Source: Pseudooceanicola sp. HF7
GTDB lineage: Bacteria > Pseudomonadota > Alphaproteobacteria > Rhodobacterales > Rhodobacteraceae
Reading direction: 5' to 3'
Assembly (NCBI RefSeq): GCF_011806405.1
Contig: NZ_JAATOW010000008.1
Location: 81,635 to 145,634 of the forward strand
Length of the DNA: 64,000 nt
Part shown: piece after piece, positions 1 to 7,411 of the stretch
Layout: every line of letters begins with the position of its first letter
Position numbering within the stretch: the stretch's first letter is position 1
Position numbers and translations under genes: made by a program
Notes under the pieces: generated by a model
Told to the model about the DNA's origin: nothing
Database searches by the model: none
What the model saw: the letters and a program-made list of their open reading frames with translations, nothing else

Positions 1-1142
1 ATACGCTGTCGCGCATGTCCAATGCCTTTGCCCAGAAGATGGCCGGGCTGGAAGCCGAGATCCACGAGCTGGCCGGGGAAACCTTCAACGTCGGCTCTCC
101 CAAGCAGCTGGGCGAGATCCTCTTTGACAAGATGAGCTTGCCGGGCGGCAAGAAGGGCAAGACCGGCGCCTATGCCACGGGCGCCGACGTGCTGGAAGAT
201 CTGGCGACGGAACACGACCTGCCCGGGCGCGTGCTGGACTGGCGGGCGCTGTCGAAGTTGAAATCGACCTATACGGATGCGCTGCAACGCTTCATCAACC
301 CGGAAACGGGGCGGGTCCATACCTCCTACCTGCAGACCGGGGCGAACACCGGGCGGCTGGCGTCCTCGGACCCCAACCTGCAGAACATCCCGATCCGGTC
401 CGAGGAGGGCCGCCGCATTCGCGAGGCTTTCGTTGCGCCGGATGGCAAGGCGTTGGTGTCGCTTGACTATTCTCAGATCGAGCTGCGCATCCTGGCCCAT
501 GTGGCGGATATCGGATCGCTCAAGCAGGCCTTCCACGAAGGCCAGGACATCCACGCCGCCACCGCCTCCGAGATGTTCGGCGTGCCCTTGGATGAGATGA
601 CACCAGAGGTCCGCCGCCAGGCCAAGGCGATCAACTTTGGCGTGATCTACGGCATCTCTGGTTTCGGTCTGGCCCGCAACCTGCGCATCCCGCGCGCCGA
701 GGCGCAGGGTTTCATCGACCGCTACTTCGAGCGCTTCCCGGGCATCAAGGAATACATGGATCAAACCGTGGCCTATGCGAAGGAAAACCTTTTCGTTTCA
801 ACGCTCTTCGGTCGCAAGATCCATACGCCCGAGATTGCCGCGAAAGGCCCCCATGCCGGGTTCGCAAAGCGCGCGGCCATCAACGCGCCGATCCAAGGCA
901 CGGCGGCAGACATCATCCGCCGCGCCATGATCCGGATGCCCGATGCGATCGAGGGCCTGCCGGCCAAGATGCTGTTGCAGGTGCACGATGAACTGGTCTT
1001 CGAGGTGGATGCCTCTGCCGTCGATGATCTGATCGCAGCGGCGAAGAAGGTCATGGAAGCGGCCACTGAACCGGCGCTCAAACTGGACGTGCCGCTGATC
1101 GTCGATGCCGGGCAAGGGAAGAACTGGGCCGAGGCGCACTGA
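1..1142 (+). CDS. polA: DNA polymerase I, C-terminal part (partial)
   Basis: The reading frame is open from the first bases and has no start in the window, so the 5' part of the gene lies outside. What is present is the family A polymerase domain: thumb residues (AGETFNVGSPKQLGEILF), then motif A (LVSLDYSQIELRILAH, catalytic Asp), motif B (RRQAKAINFGVIYG, O-helix) and motif C (QVHDELVFEV, second catalytic Asp), ending in the usual short tail. The 5'-nuclease and 3'-5' exonuclease-like domains cannot be judged. Its role is gap filling in excision repair and Okazaki fragment processing. The first in-window ATG (position 15) is internal and not the real start. The gene is intact to its TGA stop, and the downstream gene is convergent. 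Confidence 0.97.
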   Translation, partial: TLSRMSNAFAQKMAGLEAEIHELAGETFNVGSPKQLGEILFDKMSLPGGKKGKTGAYATGADVLEDLATEHDLPGRVLDWRALSKLKSTYTDALQRFINPETGRVHTSYLQTGANTGRLASSDPNLQNIPIRSEEGRRIREAFVAPDGKALVSLDYSQIELRILAHVADIGSLKQAFHEGQDIHAATASEMFGVPLDEMTPEVRRQAKAINFGVIYGISGFGLARNLRIPRAEAQGFIDRYFERFPGIKEYMDQTVAYAKENLFVSTLFGRKIHTPEIAAKGPHAGFAKRAAINAPIQGTAADIIRRAMIRMPDAIEGLPAKMLLQVHDELVFEVDASAVDDLIAAAKKVMEAATEPALKLDVPLIVDAGQGKNWAEAH

Positions 1143-1238
1143 GCGCCCTGGCCGTACTTCACCGCCCCTAGCGCGGATGCCGGTATCTGCGCGGGTCATG
1201 GATTCGCGCATGCGACGGGCGCAGCCCGCTAACACGAT

Positions 1239-1649
1239 TTAGTGCTCGCCGTGGCATTGATCATGATCGCCCAAGGCCTGGATCAGGCCACAGGGCGCGC
1301 CGGGCGCGTGGTCACACGCCTCCGAAAGGCGCAGGAGTTCGGCTTCAAGGCGGCGCAGGCGGGCGATCCGTTTTCGGACGTCGCGCAGATGGTCCTGGGC
1401 TATCTCATGGGCGTCGGTGCAGTCGCGCCCCTTGTCCGAGAGCTCCAGCAAGCGGCGTATTGCGTCCAGCGGCAGGCCGAGTGCCCGGCTGTGCGCGATG
1501 AAATGGAGTCGATCCCGCGCCGACGCCGTGTAGCGCCGCTGGTTCCCCGCAGTGCGCTCTGTCTGGGGCATCAGCCCTGCTTCTTCGTAATAGCGGATCG
1601 TATTGACCTTCACGCCCGTCGCGCGGGACAGGTTTCCTATGGAAAACAT
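1239..1649 (-). CDS. MerR-family metal-responsive regulator (ZntR-like)
   Basis: This is a 136-residue MerR protein. It has an N-terminal winged helix (IGNLSRATGV, then the IRYYEEAGL motif), a dimerisation coiled coil around residues 85-112, and a cysteine/histidine-rich end with Cys77, Cys112, Cys120, Cys132 and a final QCHGEH. Cys77 at the head of the coil plus the C-terminal Cys/His cluster is the arrangement of ZntR/PbrR-type sensors of Zn, Cd or Pb. A longer frame reaches 1763, but the ATG at 1649 has a good ribosome site (AAGGAG) and starts exactly where the family starts. It is divergent from a cation diffusion exporter, which is very probably its target, with a MerR-type operator between them. 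The metal is an inference. Confidence 0.9.
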   Translation of the reverse strand: MFSIGNLSRATGVKVNTIRYYEEAGLMPQTERTAGNQRRYTASARDRLHFIAHSRALGLPLDAIRRLLELSDKGRDCTDAHEIAQDHLRDVRKRIARLRRLEAELLRLSEACDHAPGAPCGLIQALGDHDQCHGEH

Positions 1650-1660
1650 GGATTTTCTCC

Positions 1661-1691
1661 TTGAACCTCCAGTCACTGGAGGTCTTAGGTT
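1661..1691 (+). promoter_or_regulatory. MerR-type promoter/operator for the CDF exporter
   Basis: A perfect 9-1-9 palindrome, ACCTCCAGT-C-ACTGGAGGT (1665-1683), lies between a -35 like TTGAAC (1661-1666) and a -10 like TAGGTT (1686-1691). The 19-base spacer is overlong, which is the hallmark of promoters that MerR proteins activate by untwisting DNA. It points toward the exporter at 1757 and overlaps the leader of the regulator, so it may serve both genes. Confidence 0.8.
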
Positions 1692-1756
1692 GGGCCGCGA
1701 AGAAGGTAAAGGGCCGTACAGGCTCGCTACCGGAGACGTGAAAAGGATATTCCGCG

Positions 1757-2749
1757 ATGTCACAGGATGCAGCAGGGCCAGAGGTCAAGGCCGGCGCCCA
1801 CGAACACGACCACGATCACCATGCGGGCTCTACGGGGGCCGCGCATGGGCACCACCACCACCATCATCACGCCGCGGATCTGGGGGACAGGCGCGTCGCT
1901 TGGGCGGTCGTGGTGAACGTGGCGCTGACAGTGGTGCAGATCGTCGCCGGGGTTTTGTCAGGCTCTCTCGCCCTCATCGCTGATGCAGTTCACAACCTGT
2001 CCGATGCGCTGTCCTTGGTGATTGCCTTCTGGGCCCGCAAGATCGCTCGCCGGCCGGCGGATGAGGCCATGACCTTCGGATATGGCCGGGCCGAGGTCGT
2101 GGCCGCATTGGTCAATTACACCACGCTGATCGTCATCGCGATCATGCTCGCTTACCAGGGCGTTGAGCGCCTGTTTTCCCCGCAGGATGTCGAGGGCTGG
2201 ATCGTCGTCGTGGTCGCTGTCGTCGCCCTGGTCATCGATACGATCACCGCTCTGATGATCCTGGGGCTGTCGAAGGACAGTGTGAACATGCGCGCGGCGT
2301 TCCTGCATAATATCGCGGACGCCCTGGGCTCTGTCGCGGTGATCGTCGCGGGCACGCTGATCCTTCTCTATGACTGGCGGCTCATTGATCCGATCGTCAC
2401 GCTGGGGATCTCTGCCTATATCCTCTGGCACGCTGGCCGAGAGGTCGGTCCGGTGATCCGCCTTTTGATGCTGGGCAGCCCGGACAGCCCGACAGTGAGC
2501 GAGGTCGCGGAAGAGATCCGGGGTGTTGCGGGGGTGGACTCCCTTCACCATCTTCACCTCTGGCGGATGCAGGAAAAGGAAGCGGCGCTTGAGGCCCACG
2601 TGGTCCTGGCCGCCGATGGCAGCGATCCGCTGGCGGTGCGGGCAGAGATCAAGGCGCGGCTGTCCAGTGTCTTTGCGCTGACCCATGTCACCATCGAGGT
2701 CGAAAGCCCCGAGGAGGCCTGCCAGGGCGCGCCATTGATCGGGCATTGA
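1757..2749 (+). CDS. Cation diffusion facilitator (Zn/Cd-type) exporter
   Basis: This 330-residue CDF protein exports divalent metal in exchange for protons at the inner membrane. It has a histidine-rich cytoplasmic N-terminus (residues 14-38, with GHHHHHHH), six predicted membrane segments from residue 47 to about 230, and a C-terminal metal-binding domain. Transport-site residues are visible as H79/D83 in HNLSDA and H184/D188 in HNIADA. The His-x3-Asp form in both helices is usual for zinc-selective CzcD/ZitB members. The ribosome site AAAAGGA precedes the ATG. The divergent MerR gene and its operator suggest induction by excess metal. The histidine run is natural in this family and is not a vector tag. 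Confidence 0.93.
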   Translation: MSQDAAGPEVKAGAHEHDHDHHAGSTGAAHGHHHHHHHAADLGDRRVAWAVVVNVALTVVQIVAGVLSGSLALIADAVHNLSDALSLVIAFWARKIARRPADEAMTFGYGRAEVVAALVNYTTLIVIAIMLAYQGVERLFSPQDVEGWIVVVVAVVALVIDTITALMILGLSKDSVNMRAAFLHNIADALGSVAVIVAGTLILLYDWRLIDPIVTLGISAYILWHAGREVGPVIRLLMLGSPDSPTVSEVAEEIRGVAGVDSLHHLHLWRMQEKEAALEAHVVLAADGSDPLAVRAEIKARLSSVFALTHVTIEVESPEEACQGAPLIGH

Positions 2750-2771
2750 CCGGGGTGCGTCACCAGTGGCC

Positions 2772-3491
2772 TTAGGTCCGGATCGGGTTGGCGCCTGTGT
2801 CGCTGCTAGCGTGGCTCGCACGCTGCATCACCTTGAACCGGGCTAGTGACTTGTCTCTGTCCGCGGGAAAGCGGTCTTCCTCGGTCATCTCCGTGATCCG
2901 GTCCAGGCGGAAGGTGCGGAAGTCGTCGCGCAGCTCGCACCATGCGACGAGGGTCCAGACGCGCCCCCAGAAGAACAGCCCCAGAGGCCGGACGCAGCGG
3001 CCGGTCACCACGCCAGCCTCATCCGCATAGGACAGGGACAGGCGCAGGCGGGCATGGATCGCCTCTTCCACCCGGTCAAGGCGGGCGCGTTCGGCATCCG
3101 TCATGGAGCGTTGGGCAAAGGCGTGGATCTGAACCTCTGACGCGCGGGTGCGCAGGGCAGGGGGCAGAACGGTTTCGATCTTTGCCAGGGCCTCTTCGGC
3201 ATTGGCGGCCATGGTCAGCCCGCCCCATGCGCGGATCAGCCTGGCACCTGCCACCAGCGCGACGATTTCGTCTCGGGTGAACATCAGTGGCGGCAGATCG
3301 TAGCCGTCCCGCATGATGTAGCCCACACCGGCTTCCCCTTCGATGGGCACGCCGGAGCCGATCAGGTCTGCGACATCGCGGTAGATCGTGCGGAGCGACA
3401 CTTCCAGGCGCTCCGCAAGTTGGGCCGCCGTCACCAGGCGTCCGCCCCGCAGGTACTGGACGATCTGGAAAAGGCGGTCGGCCCGTCTCAT
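2772..3491 (-). CDS. YafY-family WYL-domain transcriptional regulator
   Basis: A DeoR-like helix-turn-helix fills residues 1-60 (DRLFQIVQYLRGGRLVTAAQ, then SLRTIYRDV), followed by a WYL ligand-sensing domain (about 125-200, with RCVRPLGLFFWGRVWTLVAWC) and a short WCX tail. This is the usual build of YafY-type regulators, about 230-240 residues. The ATG at 3491 has the ribosome site CCGGAG and fits the family start better than the upstream in-frame ATG. It lies 13 bases after a VOC-family gene on the same strand, and the two very likely form one transcript. This pairing is common in Rhodobacteraceae. The ligand is unknown. Confidence 0.9.
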   Translation of the reverse strand: MRRADRLFQIVQYLRGGRLVTAAQLAERLEVSLRTIYRDVADLIGSGVPIEGEAGVGYIMRDGYDLPPLMFTRDEIVALVAGARLIRAWGGLTMAANAEEALAKIETVLPPALRTRASEVQIHAFAQRSMTDAERARLDRVEEAIHARLRLSLSYADEAGVVTGRCVRPLGLFFWGRVWTLVAWCELRDDFRTFRLDRITEMTEEDRFPADRDKSLARFKVMQRASHASSDTGANPIRT

Positions 3492-3504
3492 TTGATGCTC
3501 CGGT

Positions 3505-3873
3505 TCATGCGGCCTTCGGCTCAAACAGGCCGATGCGGTTGCCGTCGGGGTCCTGGATGTTGGTGTAACGGCCTGCGGGGATCTGCACCGGGCCCTCCAT
3601 CACCTTGGCGCCGGCGGTTTTTGCGCGGTCCGTGGCGGCGGCAAGGTCCGGCACGGCGATATGGACGACGGGTCCCGTACCGCCGGCGGCAGGCCCCTCG
3701 ACCAGGTTGCCGGAGACGGTCTGGGCAGAACCCTGGCCGCCGAAGACGGCGACTTCTTCGGGACCCATCATGCTGGGCACCATCTGCCAGTCGAAGACGG
3801 CGTTGTAGAAGGCGATGGCTTTCTTCAGGTCGGTCACGGGGATCTCTGTCCAGACGACGATGGGAGGTGTCAT
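3505..3873 (-). CDS. VOC-family (glyoxalase/bleomycin-resistance-like) protein
   Basis: This 122-residue single-domain vicinal-oxygen-chelate protein has the beta-alpha-beta-beta-beta repeats seen in VWTEIPVTDLKKAIAFYNAVFDW and in [20 protein letters not shown]. The second resembles the YdcA/PhnB-like subgroup, which ends in DPDGNxxxL. Start chosen at 3873 because it has an AAGGAAG ribosome site and matches the family; the frame extends to 3933 without support. It heads an operon with the WYL regulator. The enzymatic substrate cannot be told from sequence, and many members of this subgroup have no known reaction. Confidence 0.85.
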   Translation of the reverse strand: MTPPIVVWTEIPVTDLKKAIAFYNAVFDWQMVPSMMGPEEVAVFGGQGSAQTVSGNLVEGPAAGGTGPVVHIAVPDLAAATDRAKTAGAKVMEGPVQIPAGRYTNIQDPDGNRIGLFEPKAA

Positions 3874-4015
3874 GGAAAACTTCCTTACTCGGGTTGCGGT
3901 AAGGATGTCATGACACAGGGCTGCTGACAGCATAGTGTCAGCAGCCTGTCAGGAAAATCGGGAAACCTGCTGCCTAGGGGCGGTGGTGAAACATGCGAGG
4001 CGCGCGCGGACGCGG

Positions 4016-4804
4016 TCAGGCCTGTTTCTTGAAGGAACCGGTACCTTCCTGCGCGGCGGCCAGCCAGCCGAGCCCCTTGGTGGTCTGTCCGCGCGGCCGG
4101 TAATCCGCCCCGATCCAGCCAGCGTAGCCATCATGCCGGAGTTGGTCGAAGAAGGCGGCAAAGTCGATGCCCCCGCGGTCGGGTTCGCCCTGGTCGGGGG
4201 CTGCGGCGATCTGCACGTGGCGGGCCAGGTGCCCGAAACGTTGCCAGCTGCCGGGCACATCGCCGGTGATCTTATGGATGTGGTAGGCGTCGAATTGCAG
4301 TCCCAGGGTCTTGCGCCCCGCTGCTTCGATCACCTCCGCGGCCCGTTCCGGACTGTCCAGAAAGTAGCCGGGCAGGTCGGCGGTATTCATCGGCTCTATC
4401 ACCAGGCTCTGGCGGGGGGCAAAATCGCAGGCCCAGGTCAGGTTCTCGACCAGCGTCTCAAAGGCCTCCTGACCGTGGGCGGCGCCGGACAGGACATGGA
4501 TATGGTGGGCTTTCAGCGCCTGAGCATAGCGCAGGGCGCGGCGGAAATCGTGCTGGAACCGGGTTTGGCCACCGGGCAAGGCGGCATAGCCCGCCGTGCC
4601 ACCGGTGTAATTCGGCGGCGGTGCTGCGATCATGGTGACCGGCAGGCCGGTGAAGCCCAGTGCGTTGCGCAGGTCCATGGCCGGTGCGTCATAGGGAAAG
4701 GGGATTTCTACCGCGTCGAACCCTGCATCCGCTGCCGCCAGCACGCGGTCTTGCACCGGCAGTTCACAGAACAGCCCCGATAGATTTGCCGCGAACTTCA
4801 GCAT
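4016..4804 (-). CDS. Hydroxypyruvate isomerase-like TIM-barrel protein
   Basis: A 262-residue protein of the xylose-isomerase-like TIM-barrel superfamily, closest in motifs to hydroxypyruvate isomerase (hydroxypyruvate to tartronate semialdehyde). Metal or catalytic positions line up as E137 (IEPMN), D172 (FDAYHI) and H197 (HVQIA). The last acidic residue is Asp (D234 in GADYRP), where E. coli Hyi has Glu in LEYKP. It appears to be a single-gene unit: the downstream VOC gene is 142 bases away. The E-to-D change could alter substrate choice, so Hyi activity is probable but not certain. Confidence 0.82.
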   Translation of the reverse strand: MLKFAANLSGLFCELPVQDRVLAAADAGFDAVEIPFPYDAPAMDLRNALGFTGLPVTMIAAPPPNYTGGTAGYAALPGGQTRFQHDFRRALRYAQALKAHHIHVLSGAAHGQEAFETLVENLTWACDFAPRQSLVIEPMNTADLPGYFLDSPERAAEVIEAAGRKTLGLQFDAYHIHKITGDVPGSWQRFGHLARHVQIAAAPDQGEPDRGGIDFAAFFDQLRHDGYAGWIGADYRPRGQTTKGLGWLAAAQEGTGSFKKQA

Positions 4805-4868
4805 CCGTGTCCCCCAGCAGTGGCTACCTACAAGGCTGTGCCTACCGTCGGCGGAGGATGCGAAGTGG

Positions 4869-5501
4869 TTAATCCGTGGTCAACTCTTTCGCGAGGATTA
4901 TCGGGAAAAATACGCCGCCGGAGCATATCCCGAACCAGCCTTCGCCGTATTGTTCACGCGTCTCGCCCAGATCGACCAGCCGATAGAAGCTCTTTCGGTC
5001 GATCAGCGCCTCAAGCCGGTCGCGGACAAGCACATAGGGTGCGGGTTCGCCGGTTTCGGGATCCCGCTCTACCCGGATCGGATGATCGAGGCCTGCCTCG
5101 GCGCGGTCGGCCACGTTAGTCAGGAAGGTCAGAACCTGATCGGGACCGGGGTCCGAGACCTCGAAATCCACGGCAAGGAAAGGGGCGTCATCGACTCTGA
5201 TGCCCACCTTTTCGACCGGCGTGACCAGAAAGTAATCGTCCCCGTCCCGGCGCAGGATGGTGGAAAAAAGTCGCACCAGTTCTGGCCGCCCGATCGGCGT
5301 CCCGAGGTAAAACCATGTGCCATCGCGCGCAATGCGCATGTCCAGGTCGCCACAGAAGGGCGGGTTCCAGTCGTGCACCGGCGGCAATCCGCGCCCCTTC
5401 GCCGCGCGTGCGGAGGCGAGTATGCTGTCTGCGGTGACTTTCACGGGATTTTGTGACGTCATGAATTGGCCGTTAACCATATGAGCGGTAGGGTTCGTCA
5501 T
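4869..5501 (-). CDS. DUF1285 family protein
   Basis: A 210-residue protein that carries the DUF1285 signature (LPPVHDWNPPFCGDLDMRIARDGTWFYLGTPIGRPELVRLFS, in segments from about residue 39 on). No signal peptide or membrane segment is visible. The function of the family is not established. It is encoded back to back with the moxR gene, with 30 bases between starts. Start sites are uncertain because the three nearest ATG codons (5501, 5480, 5462) all lack a good ribosome site. The family core begins near residue 24, so each is possible. Confidence 0.85.
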   Translation of the reverse strand: MTNPTAHMVNGQFMTSQNPVKVTADSILASARAAKGRGLPPVHDWNPPFCGDLDMRIARDGTWFYLGTPIGRPELVRLFSTILRRDGDDYFLVTPVEKVGIRVDDAPFLAVDFEVSDPGPDQVLTFLTNVADRAEAGLDHPIRVERDPETGEPAPYVLVRDRLEALIDRKSFYRLVDLGETREQYGEGWFGICSGGVFFPIILAKELTTD

Positions 5502-5531
5502 TAAGATATAGTTTCACGCAGGAGTATTGCC

Positions 5532-6539
5532 ATGGCAGAAGCCGAGGATCTCGTCGCCGCGATCGAAGCGGTGGAGGAAAAGCTGGCGCAGGCCAAGAGC
5601 TCCATCACCAAGCGTTTCGTGGGGCAGGAGCAGGTCGTCGACCTGACGCTCTCCGCGCTGCTGTGTTCCGGGCACGCGCTTTTGATCGGCCTGCCGGGCC
5701 TGGGCAAGACCCGGCTGGTAGAGACGCTCTCGACCGTGATGGGCCTGCATGGCAACCGAATCCAGTTCACTCCGGACCTGATGCCGGCGGATATTCTTGG
5801 CTCCGAAGTGTTGGAAACTTCAGAGGACGGCACACGTGCCTTCCGCTTCCTGCCCGGTCCGGTTTTCTGCCAGCTCCTGATGGCGGATGAGATCAACCGT
5901 GCCTCGCCCCGGACCCAATCCGCCCTGCTGCAGGCGATGCAGGAAAAGGTCGTGACCGTCGCCGGAGAGAATCGCTCGCTTGGGAAGCCGTTCTCTGTGC
6001 TGGCGACCCAGAACCCGATCGAACAGGAGGGCACCTATCCGCTGCCCGAAGCGCAGCTGGACCGTTTCCTGGTGAAAATCGACGTGACCTATCCGGACCG
6101 CGACACGGAGCGGGAAATCCTGCTGTCCACCACCGGCGCTATCGAGGAAGAGGCCCATGCCGTCTTTACCGCGGAGGAGCTGTTGCAAGCCCAAGTCCTG
6201 CTGCGCCGGATGCCGGTGGGTGACAGCGTTGTCGAAACGATCCTGGACCTTGTGCGCGCCTGCCGTCCCGATGATGTCACCGCGCCACAAAGCGTGAAAG
6301 ACAGCGTGTCCTGGGGGCCCGGCCCCCGTGCAGCACAGGCGCTGATGCTGACGGTTCGCGCGCGCGCCATGTTACAGGGCCGCCTGGCGCCGTCTTCTGA
6401 AGATGTGATCGCCTGCGCCCAGCCTGTCCTGTCGCATCGCATGGGGCTGAACTTCGCCGCCCGCGCGCGTGGTGACAGCCTGGATGGGCTGATCGCTGAT
6501 GTGGCTGCCTCTGTCTCAGGGGTCGAGGCCGCCGCGTGA
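5532..6539 (+). CDS. MoxR-family AAA+ ATPase
   Basis: A 335-residue MoxR ATPase with Walker A GLPGLGKT (53-60), Walker B LLMADE (115-120), sensor 1 in ATQNPIEQEGTYPLPEAQ (about 160) and the MoxR arginine-finger region QLDRF. MoxR proteins act as chaperones that remodel or insert metal into partner proteins, usually acting with VWA-domain proteins encoded next to them. Here a DUF58 gene follows with a GTGA overlap, then two large membrane proteins. The ribosome site is GCAGGAG. Substrate unknown; cell-envelope stress roles are known for related operons. Confidence 0.95.
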   Translation: MAEAEDLVAAIEAVEEKLAQAKSSITKRFVGQEQVVDLTLSALLCSGHALLIGLPGLGKTRLVETLSTVMGLHGNRIQFTPDLMPADILGSEVLETSEDGTRAFRFLPGPVFCQLLMADEINRASPRTQSALLQAMQEKVVTVAGENRSLGKPFSVLATQNPIEQEGTYPLPEAQLDRFLVKIDVTYPDRDTEREILLSTTGAIEEEAHAVFTAEELLQAQVLLRRMPVGDSVVETILDLVRACRPDDVTAPQSVKDSVSWGPGPRAAQALMLTVRARAMLQGRLAPSSEDVIACAQPVLSHRMGLNFAARARGDSLDGLIADVAASVSGVEAAA

Positions 6540-7411
6540 GGACACCCGCCCAACTTCGCCACCGGGCCGAGGAAGAGGCCGCCAAGCTCCCGCCGCTTCT
6601 GGCACGGGCAGAGCAACTGGCGGGGACCGTCCTGCTGGGCGATCACGGCCGACGTCGTGCTGGCCTGGGCGATGACTTCTGGCAATATCGCCCGGTACAG
6701 CCGGGCGATCCGCGCCGCTGGATCGACTGGCGCCGGTCTGCGCGCTCTGACGACCGGTTCGTGCGGGAACGGGAATGGCAGATTGCTCAAAGCGTCATGC
6801 TCTGGGTCGATCAATCGGCTTCAATGCAGTTCGCCAGCACAAAGAAGCTGCCGATGAAGGGCGACCGGGCGCGCAACCTCGCACTGGCCACGGCCATCTT
6901 GCTGATCCGTGGCGGAGAGCGCGTTGGCCTAACTGGCACCCTCTTGCCGCCCCGGCGCGGCCAGAACCAGATCCTGCGGCTGGCAGAGTTCTTTTCGGAA
7001 CCGGATCCGGCGGATTTCGGCGTGCCCGAACATCGGTCGATGATCCCCAACGCGCGGGCGCTTTTCGTCTCGGATTTCCTGGGGCCGGTGGACCAGTTGA
7101 AACTGGCCCTGACCAAGGCAGCGGACCGTGGCGTGCGGGGCGTTTTGCTTCAGGTGCTCGACCCGGTGGAAGAGGCATTTCCCTTCTCCGGCAGGACGAT
7201 CTTTGAAAGCGTCGGCGGCAGCGTCGCCCATGAGACCCTGAAGGCCAATGACCTTCGGGACCGCTACTTGGACCGGCTGGCAGAGCGCAAGGACGAGCTG
7301 CAATCGCTGTGCCGCGTGACCGGCTGGCAGTTCAATACCCATCACACCCAGGCCTCTGCGCAGTCCGCCTTGCTGTGGATCTGGCAGGCGCTTGACAGGG
7401 GGACAACATGA
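6536..7411 (+). CDS. DUF58 domain protein (VWA-like), partner of MoxR
   Basis: A 291-residue protein with the DUF58 signature YRPVQPGDPRRWIDWRRSAR followed by a von Willebrand A-like stretch with a partial MIDAS motif (LWVDQSASM). DUF58 proteins are the usual MoxR partners. It starts on a GTG that overlaps the moxR stop by 4 bases and overlaps the next gene by ATGA, so translation of the whole operon is coupled. No signal peptide is seen, unlike some DUF58 proteins with two N-terminal helices. A soluble location is therefore likely. Confidence 0.92.
   Translation: MRTPAQLRHRAEEEAAKLPPLLARAEQLAGTVLLGDHGRRRAGLGDDFWQYRPVQPGDPRRWIDWRRSARSDDRFVREREWQIAQSVMLWVDQSASMQFASTKKLPMKGDRARNLALATAILLIRGGERVGLTGTLLPPRRGQNQILRLAEFFSEPDPADFGVPEHRSMIPNARALFVSDFLGPVDQLKLALTKAADRGVRGVLLQVLDPVEEAFPFSGRTIFESVGGSVAHETLKANDLRDRYLDRLAERKDELQSLCRVTGWQFNTHHTQASAQSALLWIWQALDRGTT

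Noticed and set aside
1848..1872. Histidine run that resembles a purification tag
   Set aside because: Histidine-rich N-termini are normal in CDF zinc exporters and the run is within native-looking sequence.
3935..4783. 282-residue plus-strand frame opposite the hydroxypyruvate-isomerase-like gene
   Set aside because: The minus strand has clear family motifs; the plus frame has none.
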